A stretch of 6,758 bases of DNA, from positions 1 to 6,758 of the forward strand of contig DATDOY010000070.1 of the NCBI GenBank assembly GCA_035293045.1. Direction: 5' to 3'. This document shows positions 1-5,051 of this stretch, in pieces. The notes below the pieces were generated by a model. It was given only the letters and a program-made list of their open reading frames with translations. It made no database searches and had not been told where the DNA came from. Made by a program: the position numbers and the translations under genes. Origin of the DNA: DATDOY01 sp035293045. Its GTDB lineage: Bacteria > Actinomycetota > Acidimicrobiia > IMCC26256 > JACPCJ01. Every line of letters begins with the position of its first letter. Position 1 is the first letter of the stretch.

Positions 1-168
1 CCCGACATCCCCGTGGCGGAACGCCGCCACCTCGCCGCGCTGCTCGGCATGACGGGCAACGCGGCGCGCGCGGCGCGGGAGCTCGAGGGCCTCGCAGAGG
101 CGCTGGCGCCGGACGACGCCGAATCAGTACGACGCCAAGCGCACGTTCTCCGCTCGCGGATGAACTGA
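1..168 (+). CDS. 3' end of an unrecognised protein (partial)
   Basis: Frame 1 is open from the first base to a TGA at 166-168 and encodes the last 55 residues of a protein whose start lies outside the window. The fragment is rich in alanine, arginine, leucine and glutamate (for example AALLGMTGNAARAARELEG). It looks like helical, charged C-terminal sequence with no membrane segment or catalytic motif. Third codon positions are mostly G or C, which supports real coding. I do not recognise the family. The gene ends 22 nt before the stop codon of the convergent phosphotransferase gene, and no hairpin followed by a T-run separates them. Confidence is fair that it is coding and nil for function. 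Confidence 0.6.
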   Translation, partial: PDIPVAERRHLAALLGMTGNAARAARELEGLAEALAPDDAESVRRQAHVLRSRMN

Positions 169-190
169 CGCAGCCCGCCGAGAGGGGTGG

Positions 191-1291
191 TCAGCCTCGC
201 AGGGTCACGATCTCCGATGCGGCCGCCACATCGAGGGCGGCCTGGGCGAGGAAGCGCACCTGGCCGCCGAGCCGGTCGAATCCCTCGCCGACCGTCTTGC
301 CCTTGAGGTATCGCGCGTGGATGCCCTCGAGAATGATGGCGAGCTTGTAGTACGCGAGCACCACGTGGAAGTCGAGGTGACCAACGTCGCGACCGCTGGC
401 CTTCGCGTATTCCTCGACCACCTCGTCGGCGGAGAAGAAGCCGGTGTGCCCGGCGAGGGCGGCGGTCTGGGGGAGCACCTCGCCACCGGGGCCACCCCAA
501 TACACCAGCAGCAGGCCCAAGTCGGCGAGCGGGTCACCGAGCGTCGACATTTCCCAGTCGAGGACGGCGAGGATCGTCCCGGGATCGTCGGGGTCGAGCA
601 TCGTGTTGTCGAGTCGGTAGTCGCCGTGGACGATCGCCGCGTCGTTCTGGGAGGGGACGGCCGCGCGGAGCCGGCGCGTCAGTTCCTCGATCTCGTCGAG
701 ATCGTGGGTCTTGTTGCCCTCCCATTGTTTGGCCCACCGCTCGACCTGGCGCTGGAGGTAGCCGTCGGGACGGCCGAACTCGTCGAGGCCGACGGCTCTC
801 GGATCGACGGCGTGGATGGCGGCGAGGACATCGATGAGCGCGCGCGAACACCGGCGGGCGTCCGCGACGGAAATGGCGGCGATCTGTTCGGCGGCCTGGG
901 CGATCACGCCGTGCACCCGTTCCATCACGTAGAAGCGGGCGCCGATGATCGACTCGTCGTCGCAGTAGGCGAACGTTCGCGGCACGGGCACGGCGGTGGG
1001 AGCGAGCGCCGACATGACGGTGAACTCGCGCCCCATGTCGTGAGCCGTCGGAAGGACGTGGCCGAGCGGCGGCCGCCGCAGGACCCACTCGTTGACGCCG
1101 TCGCTGATGCCGTAGGTGAGGTTCGACCGTCCACCGGAAATGACCTCGGCCGTCAACTCCCGTGACGCGTCGGCGCCCTCCACGTGGGCCCCGAACCATC
1201 CCCGCAGGATCTCGAGGTCAACCCCGGGGGGGCTTTCGGTTCGATCCTCGGTGCCCGTACTCACACCCGGAGCGTATTCCGTCGTCCCCAA
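191..1291 (-). CDS. Phosphotransferase family protein (APH/ACAD10-11 kinase-like)
   Basis: This is a cytoplasmic kinase-fold protein of the aminoglycoside phosphotransferase (APH) superfamily, in the branch resembling the kinase domain of ACAD10/ACAD11. Numbering from the TTG at 1291 (366 aa), the nucleotide-binding N-lobe contains GGRSNLTYGI (53-62) and WVLRRPP (69-75). The catalytic loop is HGDYRLDN (222-229, catalytic D224) and the metal-binding motif is LDWE (244-247, D245). The following GDPLADLGLLL is typical of this branch. The substrate is unknown. ACAD10/11-like kinases are linked to hydroxy-acyl-CoA catabolism, whereas antibiotic resistance would be only a guess. The start is uncertain. 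The TTG has no Shine-Dalgarno sequence, while a GTG at 1264 lies 6 nt after TACGCT and could start a leaderless 357-aa product. The gene is divergent from an ABC exporter across a 16-bp palindrome, suggesting shared control. Confidence 0.9.
   Translation of the reverse strand: MGTTEYAPGVSTGTEDRTESPPGVDLEILRGWFGAHVEGADASRELTAEVISGGRSNLTYGISDGVNEWVLRRPPLGHVLPTAHDMGREFTVMSALAPTAVPVPRTFAYCDDESIIGARFYVMERVHGVIAQAAEQIAAISVADARRCSRALIDVLAAIHAVDPRAVGLDEFGRPDGYLQRQVERWAKQWEGNKTHDLDEIEELTRRLRAAVPSQNDAAIVHGDYRLDNTMLDPDDPGTILAVLDWEMSTLGDPLADLGLLLVYWGGPGGEVLPQTAALAGHTGFFSADEVVEEYAKASGRDVGHLDFHVVLAYYKLAIILEGIHARYLKGKTVGEGFDRLGGQVRFLAQAALDVAAASEIVTLRG
1271..1276 (-). promoter_or_regulatory. Candidate -10 element for a leaderless phosphotransferase mRNA
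   Basis: The minus strand reads TACGCT here, matching the actinobacterial -10 pattern TAnnnT, and 6 nt later comes an in-frame GTG (1264-1262). That spacing would put the transcription start at or next to the GTG, as in the leaderless transcripts common in Actinobacteria. No good -35 box is seen at the usual distance. The same hexamer lies 9 nt before the ATG at 6579. This is a pattern match only. Confidence 0.3.
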
Positions 1292-1292
1292 A

Positions 1293-1308
1293 TTGACCGG
1301 CCGGTCAA
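1293..1308. promoter_or_regulatory. Perfect 16-bp palindrome, candidate TetR-type operator
   Basis: TTGACCGGCCGGTCAA is identical to its own reverse complement. It lies in the gap between the divergent phosphotransferase and ABC exporter genes, 21 nt before the exporter ATG. Palindromes with GACCGG/CCGGTC half-sites are typical of TetR/AcrR-family operators. Each end also reads TTGACC, a good -35 hexamer, so a bound repressor would cover the -35 region of the exporter promoter. No TetR gene is in the window, so the regulator would be encoded elsewhere. The palindrome is directly visible. The operator role is inferred. Confidence 0.65.
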
Positions 1309-1322
1309 GAAATCGCCACCAT
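1293..1322 (+). promoter_or_regulatory. Candidate promoter of the ABC exporter operon
   Basis: TTGACC at 1293-1298 is a near-consensus -35 box. After an 18-nt spacer, CACCAT at 1317-1322 is a weak -10 (it keeps the second A and final T of TAnnnT). The exporter ATG follows after 7 nt. No Shine-Dalgarno sequence precedes that ATG, so transcription may begin at or near it and give a leaderless message. The -35 box lies inside the palindrome. Confidence 0.35.
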
Positions 1323-1329
1323 TCCTCCG

Positions 1330-2355
1330 ATGGCCCCTGCTCCGACGACCAGCGCGCAGACCAGCGTGCAGAGGGACGTTGCGGTCGACGTTCGAGAACT
1401 CGGGAAGCGATTCGGCGAGTTCACCGCCGTCGACGGCGTCTCGTTCTCGGTGGATCCCGGCGAACTCTTCGGGTTCCTCGGACCGAACGGTGCGGGGAAG
1501 ACGACCACGATCTCGATGCTGTGCACTCTGCTGGCGCCCACGTCGGGGACGGCCGTCGTCGCCGGCCACGACATCGTGCGCGATCCCCATGGCGTGCGCA
1601 CGAACATCGGACTCGTGTTCCAAGAGACGACCCTCGACGATCTCCTCACGGCCGAGCAGAACCTGCGATTTCACGGCGTCCTGTACGGCGTTCCCGAAGC
1701 CGAGGTCGTGCGGCGGATGGCTCCGCTGCTCGAGATGGTGGGCCTCGCCGACCGCGCCGATCAACGGGTGCAGATGTATTCGGGCGGGATGAAGCGGCGG
1801 CTCGAGATCGCCCGCGGTCTCCTGCACGCTCCTCGCGTGCTCTTTCTCGACGAGCCGACCATCGGGCTCGACCCCCAGACCCGTGCGCACATCTGGGAGT
1901 ACGTCGACACGCTGCGGCATCGTGAGGCCACCACGATGTTCCTCACGACGCACTACATGGACGAGGCCGAGCGCTGCGACCGGATCGCCATCATCGACAA
2001 CGGCCGCATCGTCGCCATCGACACGCCGGCGTCGTTGAAAGCGTCCGTGGGGGCCGACACCGTCGAGGTCACGGCGGCCGACGCCGGATCGCTCCGCGAC
2101 CAGATTGCGTCGTCGCTCCAGGTGGCCGGCGAGGTCACGCCGGACGGCCTCGTGCGCTTCCTGGTGCCGGAGGGCGCGTCATTCGTCCCCCGCATCTTCG
2201 AGCATGGCACCGGCATCGAGAGCGTCAACGTGCGCCGGCCGACGCTCGACGACGTCTTCATCAAGTACACCGGCCACGCCATCCGCGACGCCGAGGCCGG
2301 CGCGGGCGACAAGTTCCGAATGAACCCGATGGTTCGCGGCTTCCGAAGGGGCTGA
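1330..2355 (+). CDS. ABC transporter ATP-binding protein, DrrA-like (daunorubicin-resistance type)
   Basis: This is the cytoplasmic ATPase of an ABC-2-type exporter, 341 aa. Motifs appear in canonical order: Walker A GPNGAGKTT (51-59), Q-loop VFQE (97-100), signature YSGGMKRRLEIARG (150-163), Walker B VLFLDEPT (170-177, D174 and E175), D-loop GLDP (179-182) and H-loop TTHYMDEAE (206-214, H208). The C-terminal extension of about 110 residues ends in PTLDDVFIKYTGHAIRD (304-320), a hallmark of DrrA/NodI-type ATPases. It should power the permease starting 2 nt downstream. DrrAB systems export drugs, antibiotics or lipids, and the substrate here cannot be read from sequence. The ATG at 1330 is the first start after the palindrome and has no Shine-Dalgarno, so leaderless translation is possible. 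All catalytic residues are present. Confidence 0.95.
   Translation: MAPAPTTSAQTSVQRDVAVDVRELGKRFGEFTAVDGVSFSVDPGELFGFLGPNGAGKTTTISMLCTLLAPTSGTAVVAGHDIVRDPHGVRTNIGLVFQETTLDDLLTAEQNLRFHGVLYGVPEAEVVRRMAPLLEMVGLADRADQRVQMYSGGMKRRLEIARGLLHAPRVLFLDEPTIGLDPQTRAHIWEYVDTLRHREATTMFLTTHYMDEAERCDRIAIIDNGRIVAIDTPASLKASVGADTVEVTAADAGSLRDQIASSLQVAGEVTPDGLVRFLVPEGASFVPRIFEHGTGIESVNVRRPTLDDVFIKYTGHAIRDAEAGAGDKFRMNPMVRGFRRG
2346..2350 (+). promoter_or_regulatory. Ribosome binding site of the permease gene
   Basis: AGGGG near the 3' end of the ATPase gene lies 7 nt before the GTG at 2358. This supports that GTG as the permease start and implies translational coupling across the 2-nt gap between the genes. Confidence 0.6.
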
Positions 2356-2357
2356 CG

Positions 2358-3215
2358 GTGACGCAGCACACGGCGACGAGTGCGATCCACCCCGCGGCTG
2401 GCGACGCTGCGGCGGTCGGGCAGCGCAGTCGCCTCGCCCGCAACCTGCTCACGGTGAGCATGATCTGGCGCCGGGAGATGATCAGGCTCCTGCGCTCCCG
2501 CGCCCGCATCGTCACCGGCCTCGCTCAGCCGATCATCTACCTCTTCGTGATGGGGGTCGGGCTCGGCCAGGTCATCGGATCGGATCGCATCCCGGGCGTC
2601 TCGTATCAGGAGTTCCTGTTCCCGGGCGTGCTGGCGATGTCGGTGCTCTTCAGCGGCATGTTCTCGGCCATCTCGATTGTGTGGGATCGCGAGTTCGGAT
2701 TCCTCAAAGAGATGCTCGTCGCACCCGTGTCTCGCGCGTCGATCGTGCTCGGCAAGGCCATCGGCGGCGCGTCGCAAGCGGTCGCGCAGGGCGTCATCCT
2801 CGTCGTGGTGGCGCCGTTGATCGGCGTCACGATGAGCCCGCTGGAACTCCTCGCCATGCTCGCGCTCTTGATGCTGCTCGCATTCGCCATCGTGTCGTTC
2901 GGCATCGTCATCGCCAGCCGCACCCAGCGCGTCGAGGGCTTTCAGGTGGTGATGACGCTGGTCGCGCAGCCGATGCTGTTCCTGTCGGGCGCCATCTTTC
3001 CGCTGCAGGACCTCCCGACCTGGCTGCACGTGCTCACCCGCCTGAACCCGATGACCTACGGGGTCGATCCCGTCCGGCGGGTGATTCTCGGCGACGCGGG
3101 CGCTCTCACGCTGGGGGGCGAGGTGCTTCCGATCTGGCTCGAGGCGGTCATCGTCCTCGGCATCGGGACGGCGATGCTCGCGCTTGCGGTGAGGCTCTTC
3201 GGCCGGGAGGGATAG
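2358..3215 (+). CDS. ABC-2 type transporter permease, DrrB-like
   Basis: This is the membrane subunit partnered with the upstream ATPase, 285 aa. After a cytoplasmic N-terminal tail (about 1-50), six hydrophobic segments are visible at roughly 51-70, 86-108, 128-156, 162-186, 196-214 and 256-281, the usual ABC-2 topology. The stretch LSGAIFPLQDLPTWLHVLTR (209-228) followed by NPMTYGVDPVRRVILG is the characteristic DrrB-family block. The loop WDREFGFLKEMLVAPVSR (109-126) fits the ATPase-coupling region of the family. The GTG start is backed by a Shine-Dalgarno sequence, and the 2-nt gap shows the two genes form one operon. The pair would assemble as a dimer of each subunit and export an unidentified, probably amphipathic, compound. 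It ends 17 nt before the stop of a convergent small gene, with no clear intrinsic terminator. Confidence 0.95.
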   Translation: MTQHTATSAIHPAAGDAAAVGQRSRLARNLLTVSMIWRREMIRLLRSRARIVTGLAQPIIYLFVMGVGLGQVIGSDRIPGVSYQEFLFPGVLAMSVLFSGMFSAISIVWDREFGFLKEMLVAPVSRASIVLGKAIGGASQAVAQGVILVVVAPLIGVTMSPLELLAMLALLMLLAFAIVSFGIVIASRTQRVEGFQVVMTLVAQPMLFLSGAIFPLQDLPTWLHVLTRLNPMTYGVDPVRRVILGDAGALTLGGEVLPIWLEAVIVLGIGTAMLALAVRLFGREG

Positions 3216-3232
3216 ACGGCCCGCCTCTTGCG

Positions 3233-3385
3233 CTACGCGACCGTGCGCTCCTCGTAGTCGTCGTCGATCACGAGCGCGGACACGCCGCGGCGGCGCCACA
3301 GCAACCACGCGGCGGTGATGAGGATGGCGGTGAACATCGCGGCGAGAGCGAGGATCCCACCGGGGTCAGCGGAACCCGGAGTCAC
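3233..3385 (-). CDS. Small single-pass membrane protein downstream of whiB
   Basis: A 50-codon frame runs from a GTG at 3385 to a TAG at 3233-3235. The N-terminal residues MTPGSADPGG are followed by one hydrophobic helix, ILALAAMFTAILITAAWLLW (11-30), then RRR (31-33), a positive-inside signal that puts the C-terminus in the cytoplasm. The tail contains an acidic patch DDDYEE (41-46). About 90% of third codon positions are G or C, which with the clean membrane topology supports real coding. It starts 18 nt after the whiB stop, in the same reading frame, so it is probably co-transcribed and perhaps translationally coupled. No Shine-Dalgarno sequence is evident, and an internal ATG at residue 17 would cut into the helix. 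I do not recognise a family. A role as membrane partner or stress-responsive peptide in the WhiB circuit is a guess. Confidence 0.65.
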   Translation of the reverse strand: MTPGSADPGGILALAAMFTAILITAAWLLWRRRGVSALVIDDDYEERTVA

Positions 3386-3403
3386 GGCGACGGTGCGGTT
3401 GGT

Positions 3404-3745
3404 TTACGCGATTTGCTCGCCCCGCGGGCGGACGGGCTTGCCGTCGCCCCGCGGGTAGCGCGCCACGCGGCCGACGGGCATGTCGACCCGGAAGCCGGCG
3501 GCGGCACGCTCTTCCTCCGACTCGCCGCCCCAAAAGCCGTATTCGCGATTGGCCCGGGCGTACTCGCGGCATTCGGTGAGGACAGCGCAGCTCCCGCACA
3601 GGGCGCGGGCCTTGCCTTCGCGCAACTCACGGGCCTCCGGGCGCTCGCCGGGAGGGGGGAAAAAGAGGCCGGTTTGGCTCTTGCACTCCGCGTCGACCAT
3701 CCACAGCGTGTCGTCGACCTCGAGAGTGTGCGTTAGCGCCTGCAC
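3404..3745 (-). CDS. WhiB-family iron-sulfur transcriptional regulator
   Basis: This 113-aa protein has the complete WhiB signature: four cysteines at 21, 50, 53 and 59 (C-x28-C-x2-C-x5-C) that bind a redox- or NO-sensitive [4Fe-4S] cluster, then GFWGG (70-74), the turn that contacts the primary sigma factor region 4. The C-terminal tail is basic (RVARYPRGDGKPVRPRG, 93-109), as expected for DNA contact. No key residue is missing. WhiB proteins act with the sigma factor in the cytoplasm to control stress, development or antibiotic-resistance genes. The subgroup (WhiB1, 2, 3 and so on) cannot be set reliably here. The GTG start at 3745 is supported by GGAGGT 8 nt upstream. The gene is divergent from a LysR regulator across a gap with inverted repeats, and a small membrane-protein gene follows in the same frame. 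Confidence 0.95.
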   Translation of the reverse strand: MQALTHTLEVDDTLWMVDAECKSQTGLFFPPPGERPEARELREGKARALCGSCAVLTECREYARANREYGFWGGESEEERAAAGFRVDMPVGRVARYPRGDGKPVRPRGEQIA

Positions 3746-3753
3746 TGCTGACT

Positions 3754-3759
3754 ACCTCC
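3754..3759 (-). promoter_or_regulatory. Ribosome binding site of whiB
   Basis: The minus strand reads GGAGGT, a strong Shine-Dalgarno sequence, 8 nt before the GTG at 3745. It fixes that GTG over the downstream in-frame ATG at residue 16. It also shows that whiB has a 5' leader rather than a leaderless message. Confidence 0.8.
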
Positions 3760-3869
3760 AGTGGGAAGTTCTCTGTCGGCCTGTAATCCGTGCACCGTTG
3801 CGTTGCGTCAGGCGGTACTCCGGCCGATGGCTCGATCCATGCAAGCACGCCCACGATCAATCTGTCCAG

Positions 3870-3875
3870 AGGGTA
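3870..3875 (-). promoter_or_regulatory. Candidate -10 element for whiB
   Basis: The minus strand reads TACCCT (TAnnnT), which would start transcription near 3862 and give a leader of more than 100 nt. No matching TTGACA-like -35 is present. If real, the inverted repeat 3877-3897 would occupy the -35/-10 spacer. This is a pattern match only. Confidence 0.2.
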
Positions 3876-3876
3876 T

Positions 3877-3897
3877 CTCCGATGGAATCCATCGGAG
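3877..3897. promoter_or_regulatory. 21-bp inverted repeat, candidate operator
   Basis: The arms CTCCGATGG and CCATCGGAG are perfect 9-bp reverse complements around AAT. The repeat lies between the divergent whiB and lysR genes, beside a TATGCT hexamer that could be the lysR -10. It is not followed by a T-run, so it is unlikely to be a terminator. It does not contain a centred T-N11-A LysR box, so the binding protein is uncertain. LysR autoregulation, WhiB-linked control or a third regulator all remain possible. Confidence 0.55.
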
Positions 3898-3904
3898 TTC
3901 CCGA

Positions 3905-3910
3905 TATGCT
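3905..3910 (+). promoter_or_regulatory. Candidate -10 element for lysR
   Basis: TATGCT fits the TAnnnT pattern and lies 7 nt after the 21-bp inverted repeat. The -35 position would fall inside that repeat, at about 3882-3887, and does not match TTGACA, so activation or repression through the repeat is conceivable. Confidence is low. Confidence 0.3.
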
Positions 3911-3928
3911 GTCTGATGCAAGCGGGAT

Positions 3929-3945
3929 GTCACGGTTTGCGTGAC
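3929..3945. promoter_or_regulatory. 17-bp inverted repeat upstream of lysR
   Basis: GTCACG and CGTGAC are exact reverse complements separated by GTTTG. The repeat lies about 100 nt before the lysR start and just downstream of the candidate TATGCT -10. It could be a second operator or a small hairpin in the lysR leader. Six-base arms can arise by chance in GC-rich DNA. Confidence 0.35.
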
Positions 3946-4032
3946 CCTCTTCACAAGCAGTGACGGGGTGAATGGGCGGGTTTCGGTGGGGTGCGGCGCG
4001 CGTCGCGACCCCCGGTGAACCCTGGGAGAGAC

Positions 4033-4037
4033 GGGAG
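4033..4037 (+). promoter_or_regulatory. Ribosome binding site of the lysR-type gene
   Basis: GGGAG lies 6 nt before the GTG at 4044. It decides the start in favour of this GTG over the in-frame ATG at 3972. The longer reading would add 24 residues that do not belong to the LysR fold. Confidence 0.7.
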
Positions 4038-4043
4038 CAAGGC

Positions 4044-4946
4044 GTGGAGTTGCGCCATCTCGACGTGCTCGTGGCGATCGCGGAGGCGGGGTCGTTTACG
4101 GCCGGTGCCGAGCGCCTCCACACCGTCCAATCGAACGTCTCCGAACAACTGCGCCAGCTCGAACGAGATCTGGGGGTTCCGCTCCTCATTCGGAGCCGGA
4201 AGGGGGCGGTGCCCACCGAGTTCGGGGAGGTCGTCCTCGAACGGGCCCGCCGAATCCGGGCGGAGATCGACGCCATGGTGGCGGACGTGTCGATGCTGCG
4301 GGGTCTCGAGGGGGGGCACTCGAGCATCGGTGTCGTGGGTACGGCGAGCAAATGGCTGGTGCCGGCATTGCTCGCCGAACTCGAGGAACGCGCGCCGGGC
4401 GTGCGGCTGCGCGTCACCGAGGGTGCGTCGGAGCGGCTGTTTCACGAGGTCGCCAACGCCGAGCTGTCGCTCGCCGTCGTGACCGAGCCGGTCACCGATC
4501 CCCGGCTCGATGTCGAGCACCTCCGCGACGAAGCGCTCGTGGGCGTCGTGCGTCGGGGGATGCGCTTTCGCAGCGAGCCGGTCCCGCTCGCCGAGCTCGC
4601 CGAGCGACCGATGATCCTCCCGCCCCGGGGGAACCCCCTGCGCGATGAGATCGACGACGCCGCCGCGGCGCAGGGCGTCTCGGTCGACGTGCGCGTGGAG
4701 GTCGAAGGCGTCCGGCTGATCAACGATCTGGTCGCGGCCGGGCACGGCGTGTCGATCCTCCCGCAAACGGCGGCGCCACGGGATCTGCCCTCGGTGCGCG
4801 ACGTTCCCATCTCCGACATGCCGCCTCGGCGGCTCGCCCTGGTCCAGGCGCGCAACGCCTACCTTTCGCTGGCCGACCGCGCGGTGCGCGACGGCATTCT
4901 GCGGATCGTGGGTGCGGCCGATCGGACCGAGCCCGTGGCTCCCTGA
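4044..4946 (+). CDS. LysR-family transcriptional regulator
   Basis: This is a cytoplasmic DNA-binding regulator of 300 aa, the standard LysR length. The N-terminal winged helix-turn-helix opens with the classic MELRHLDVLVAIAEAGSFTA (1-20). The recognition helix lies around VQSNVSEQLRQLERDLG (28-44), followed by the wing PLLIRSRKGAVPTEFGE (46-62). A linker helix spans about 63-88, and the periplasmic-binding-protein-like effector domain covers about 90-290 with SIGVVGTASKWLVPALL (94-110) and GHGVSILPQTAAP (233-245). These proteins usually bind as tetramers and respond to a small co-inducer, which is unknown here. The GTG start with GGGAG 6 nt upstream is preferred. It is divergent from whiB, and LysR regulators often control their divergent neighbour, so whiB and the small membrane protein are candidate targets. 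No metabolic operon lies beside it to suggest a ligand. Confidence 0.93.
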   Translation: MELRHLDVLVAIAEAGSFTAGAERLHTVQSNVSEQLRQLERDLGVPLLIRSRKGAVPTEFGEVVLERARRIRAEIDAMVADVSMLRGLEGGHSSIGVVGTASKWLVPALLAELEERAPGVRLRVTEGASERLFHEVANAELSLAVVTEPVTDPRLDVEHLRDEALVGVVRRGMRFRSEPVPLAELAERPMILPPRGNPLRDEIDDAAAAQGVSVDVRVEVEGVRLINDLVAAGHGVSILPQTAAPRDLPSVRDVPISDMPPRRLALVQARNAYLSLADRAVRDGILRIVGAADRTEPVAP

Positions 4947-5051
4947 GCCCGGCTCATCGAGTCCAGTCTCCGAGCGAGCGGCAAACCTCTCGATTCGAGA
5001 AGCGGCCAAAATTCCGGTCGCGTTGTGCGTCTGGAACGCGCATAGAGGGGC
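4947..5051. other. Short intergenic region between lysR and the AbiEi-like gene
   Basis: This 105-nt gap contains a small inverted repeat, TCTCG-ATT-CGAGA (4988-5000), and an A-rich patch near 5008-5013. No convincing promoter or T-run terminator is seen. GAGGGG at 5045-5050 is only 1 nt from the ATG at 5052, too close for a normal Shine-Dalgarno. Confidence 0.35.

Larger units (their letters stand above)
3746..4043. other. Divergent whiB-lysR control region (no gene)
   Basis: This gap of about 300 nt holds no convincing gene. It contains the whiB Shine-Dalgarno sequence, a loosely repeated motif (CCGATGG at 3824-3830 and 3879-3885, each followed by ATCCAT), a 21-bp inverted repeat (3877-3897), a second inverted repeat (3929-3945) and the lysR ribosome binding site (4033-4037). 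Candidate -10 hexamers on both strands flank the larger repeat: TATGCT at 3905-3910 (+) and TACCCT at 3875-3870 (minus). It is the obvious place for control of both genes. Confidence 0.6.

Noticed and set aside
317..1165. A 282-codon open frame on the + strand
   Set aside because: It is antisense to the phosphotransferase, which has intact catalytic motifs. The + frame has no recognisable domain.
1953..3308. A 451-codon open frame on the minus strand
   Set aside because: It lies opposite the ATPase and permease genes, and its composition (R, H, D, E rich with no hydrophobic core) is typical of antisense frames in GC-rich DNA.
3236..3397. Near-identical 12-mers (CGCACCGTCGCC and CGCACGGTCGCG on the minus strand) flanking the small membrane-protein gene
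   Set aside because: Ten of twelve matches between GC-rich 12-mers is easily reached by chance, and no target-site or mobile-element signature accompanies them.
2681..3736. A 351-codon open frame on the + strand
   Set aside because: It overlaps the permease in another frame and then runs antisense to the small membrane protein and whiB. Its composition is shadow-like.
3972..4043. Extended N-terminus for the LysR protein from the ATG at 3972
   Set aside because: The extra 24 residues do not belong to the LysR fold, whereas the GTG at 4044 has GGGAG at ideal spacing and gives the classic N-terminus.
4944..4956. TGAGCC-C-GGCTCA palindrome at the lysR stop as a terminator
   Set aside because: The loop is too small, the stem would be very short and no T-run follows, so it is not a convincing intrinsic terminator.
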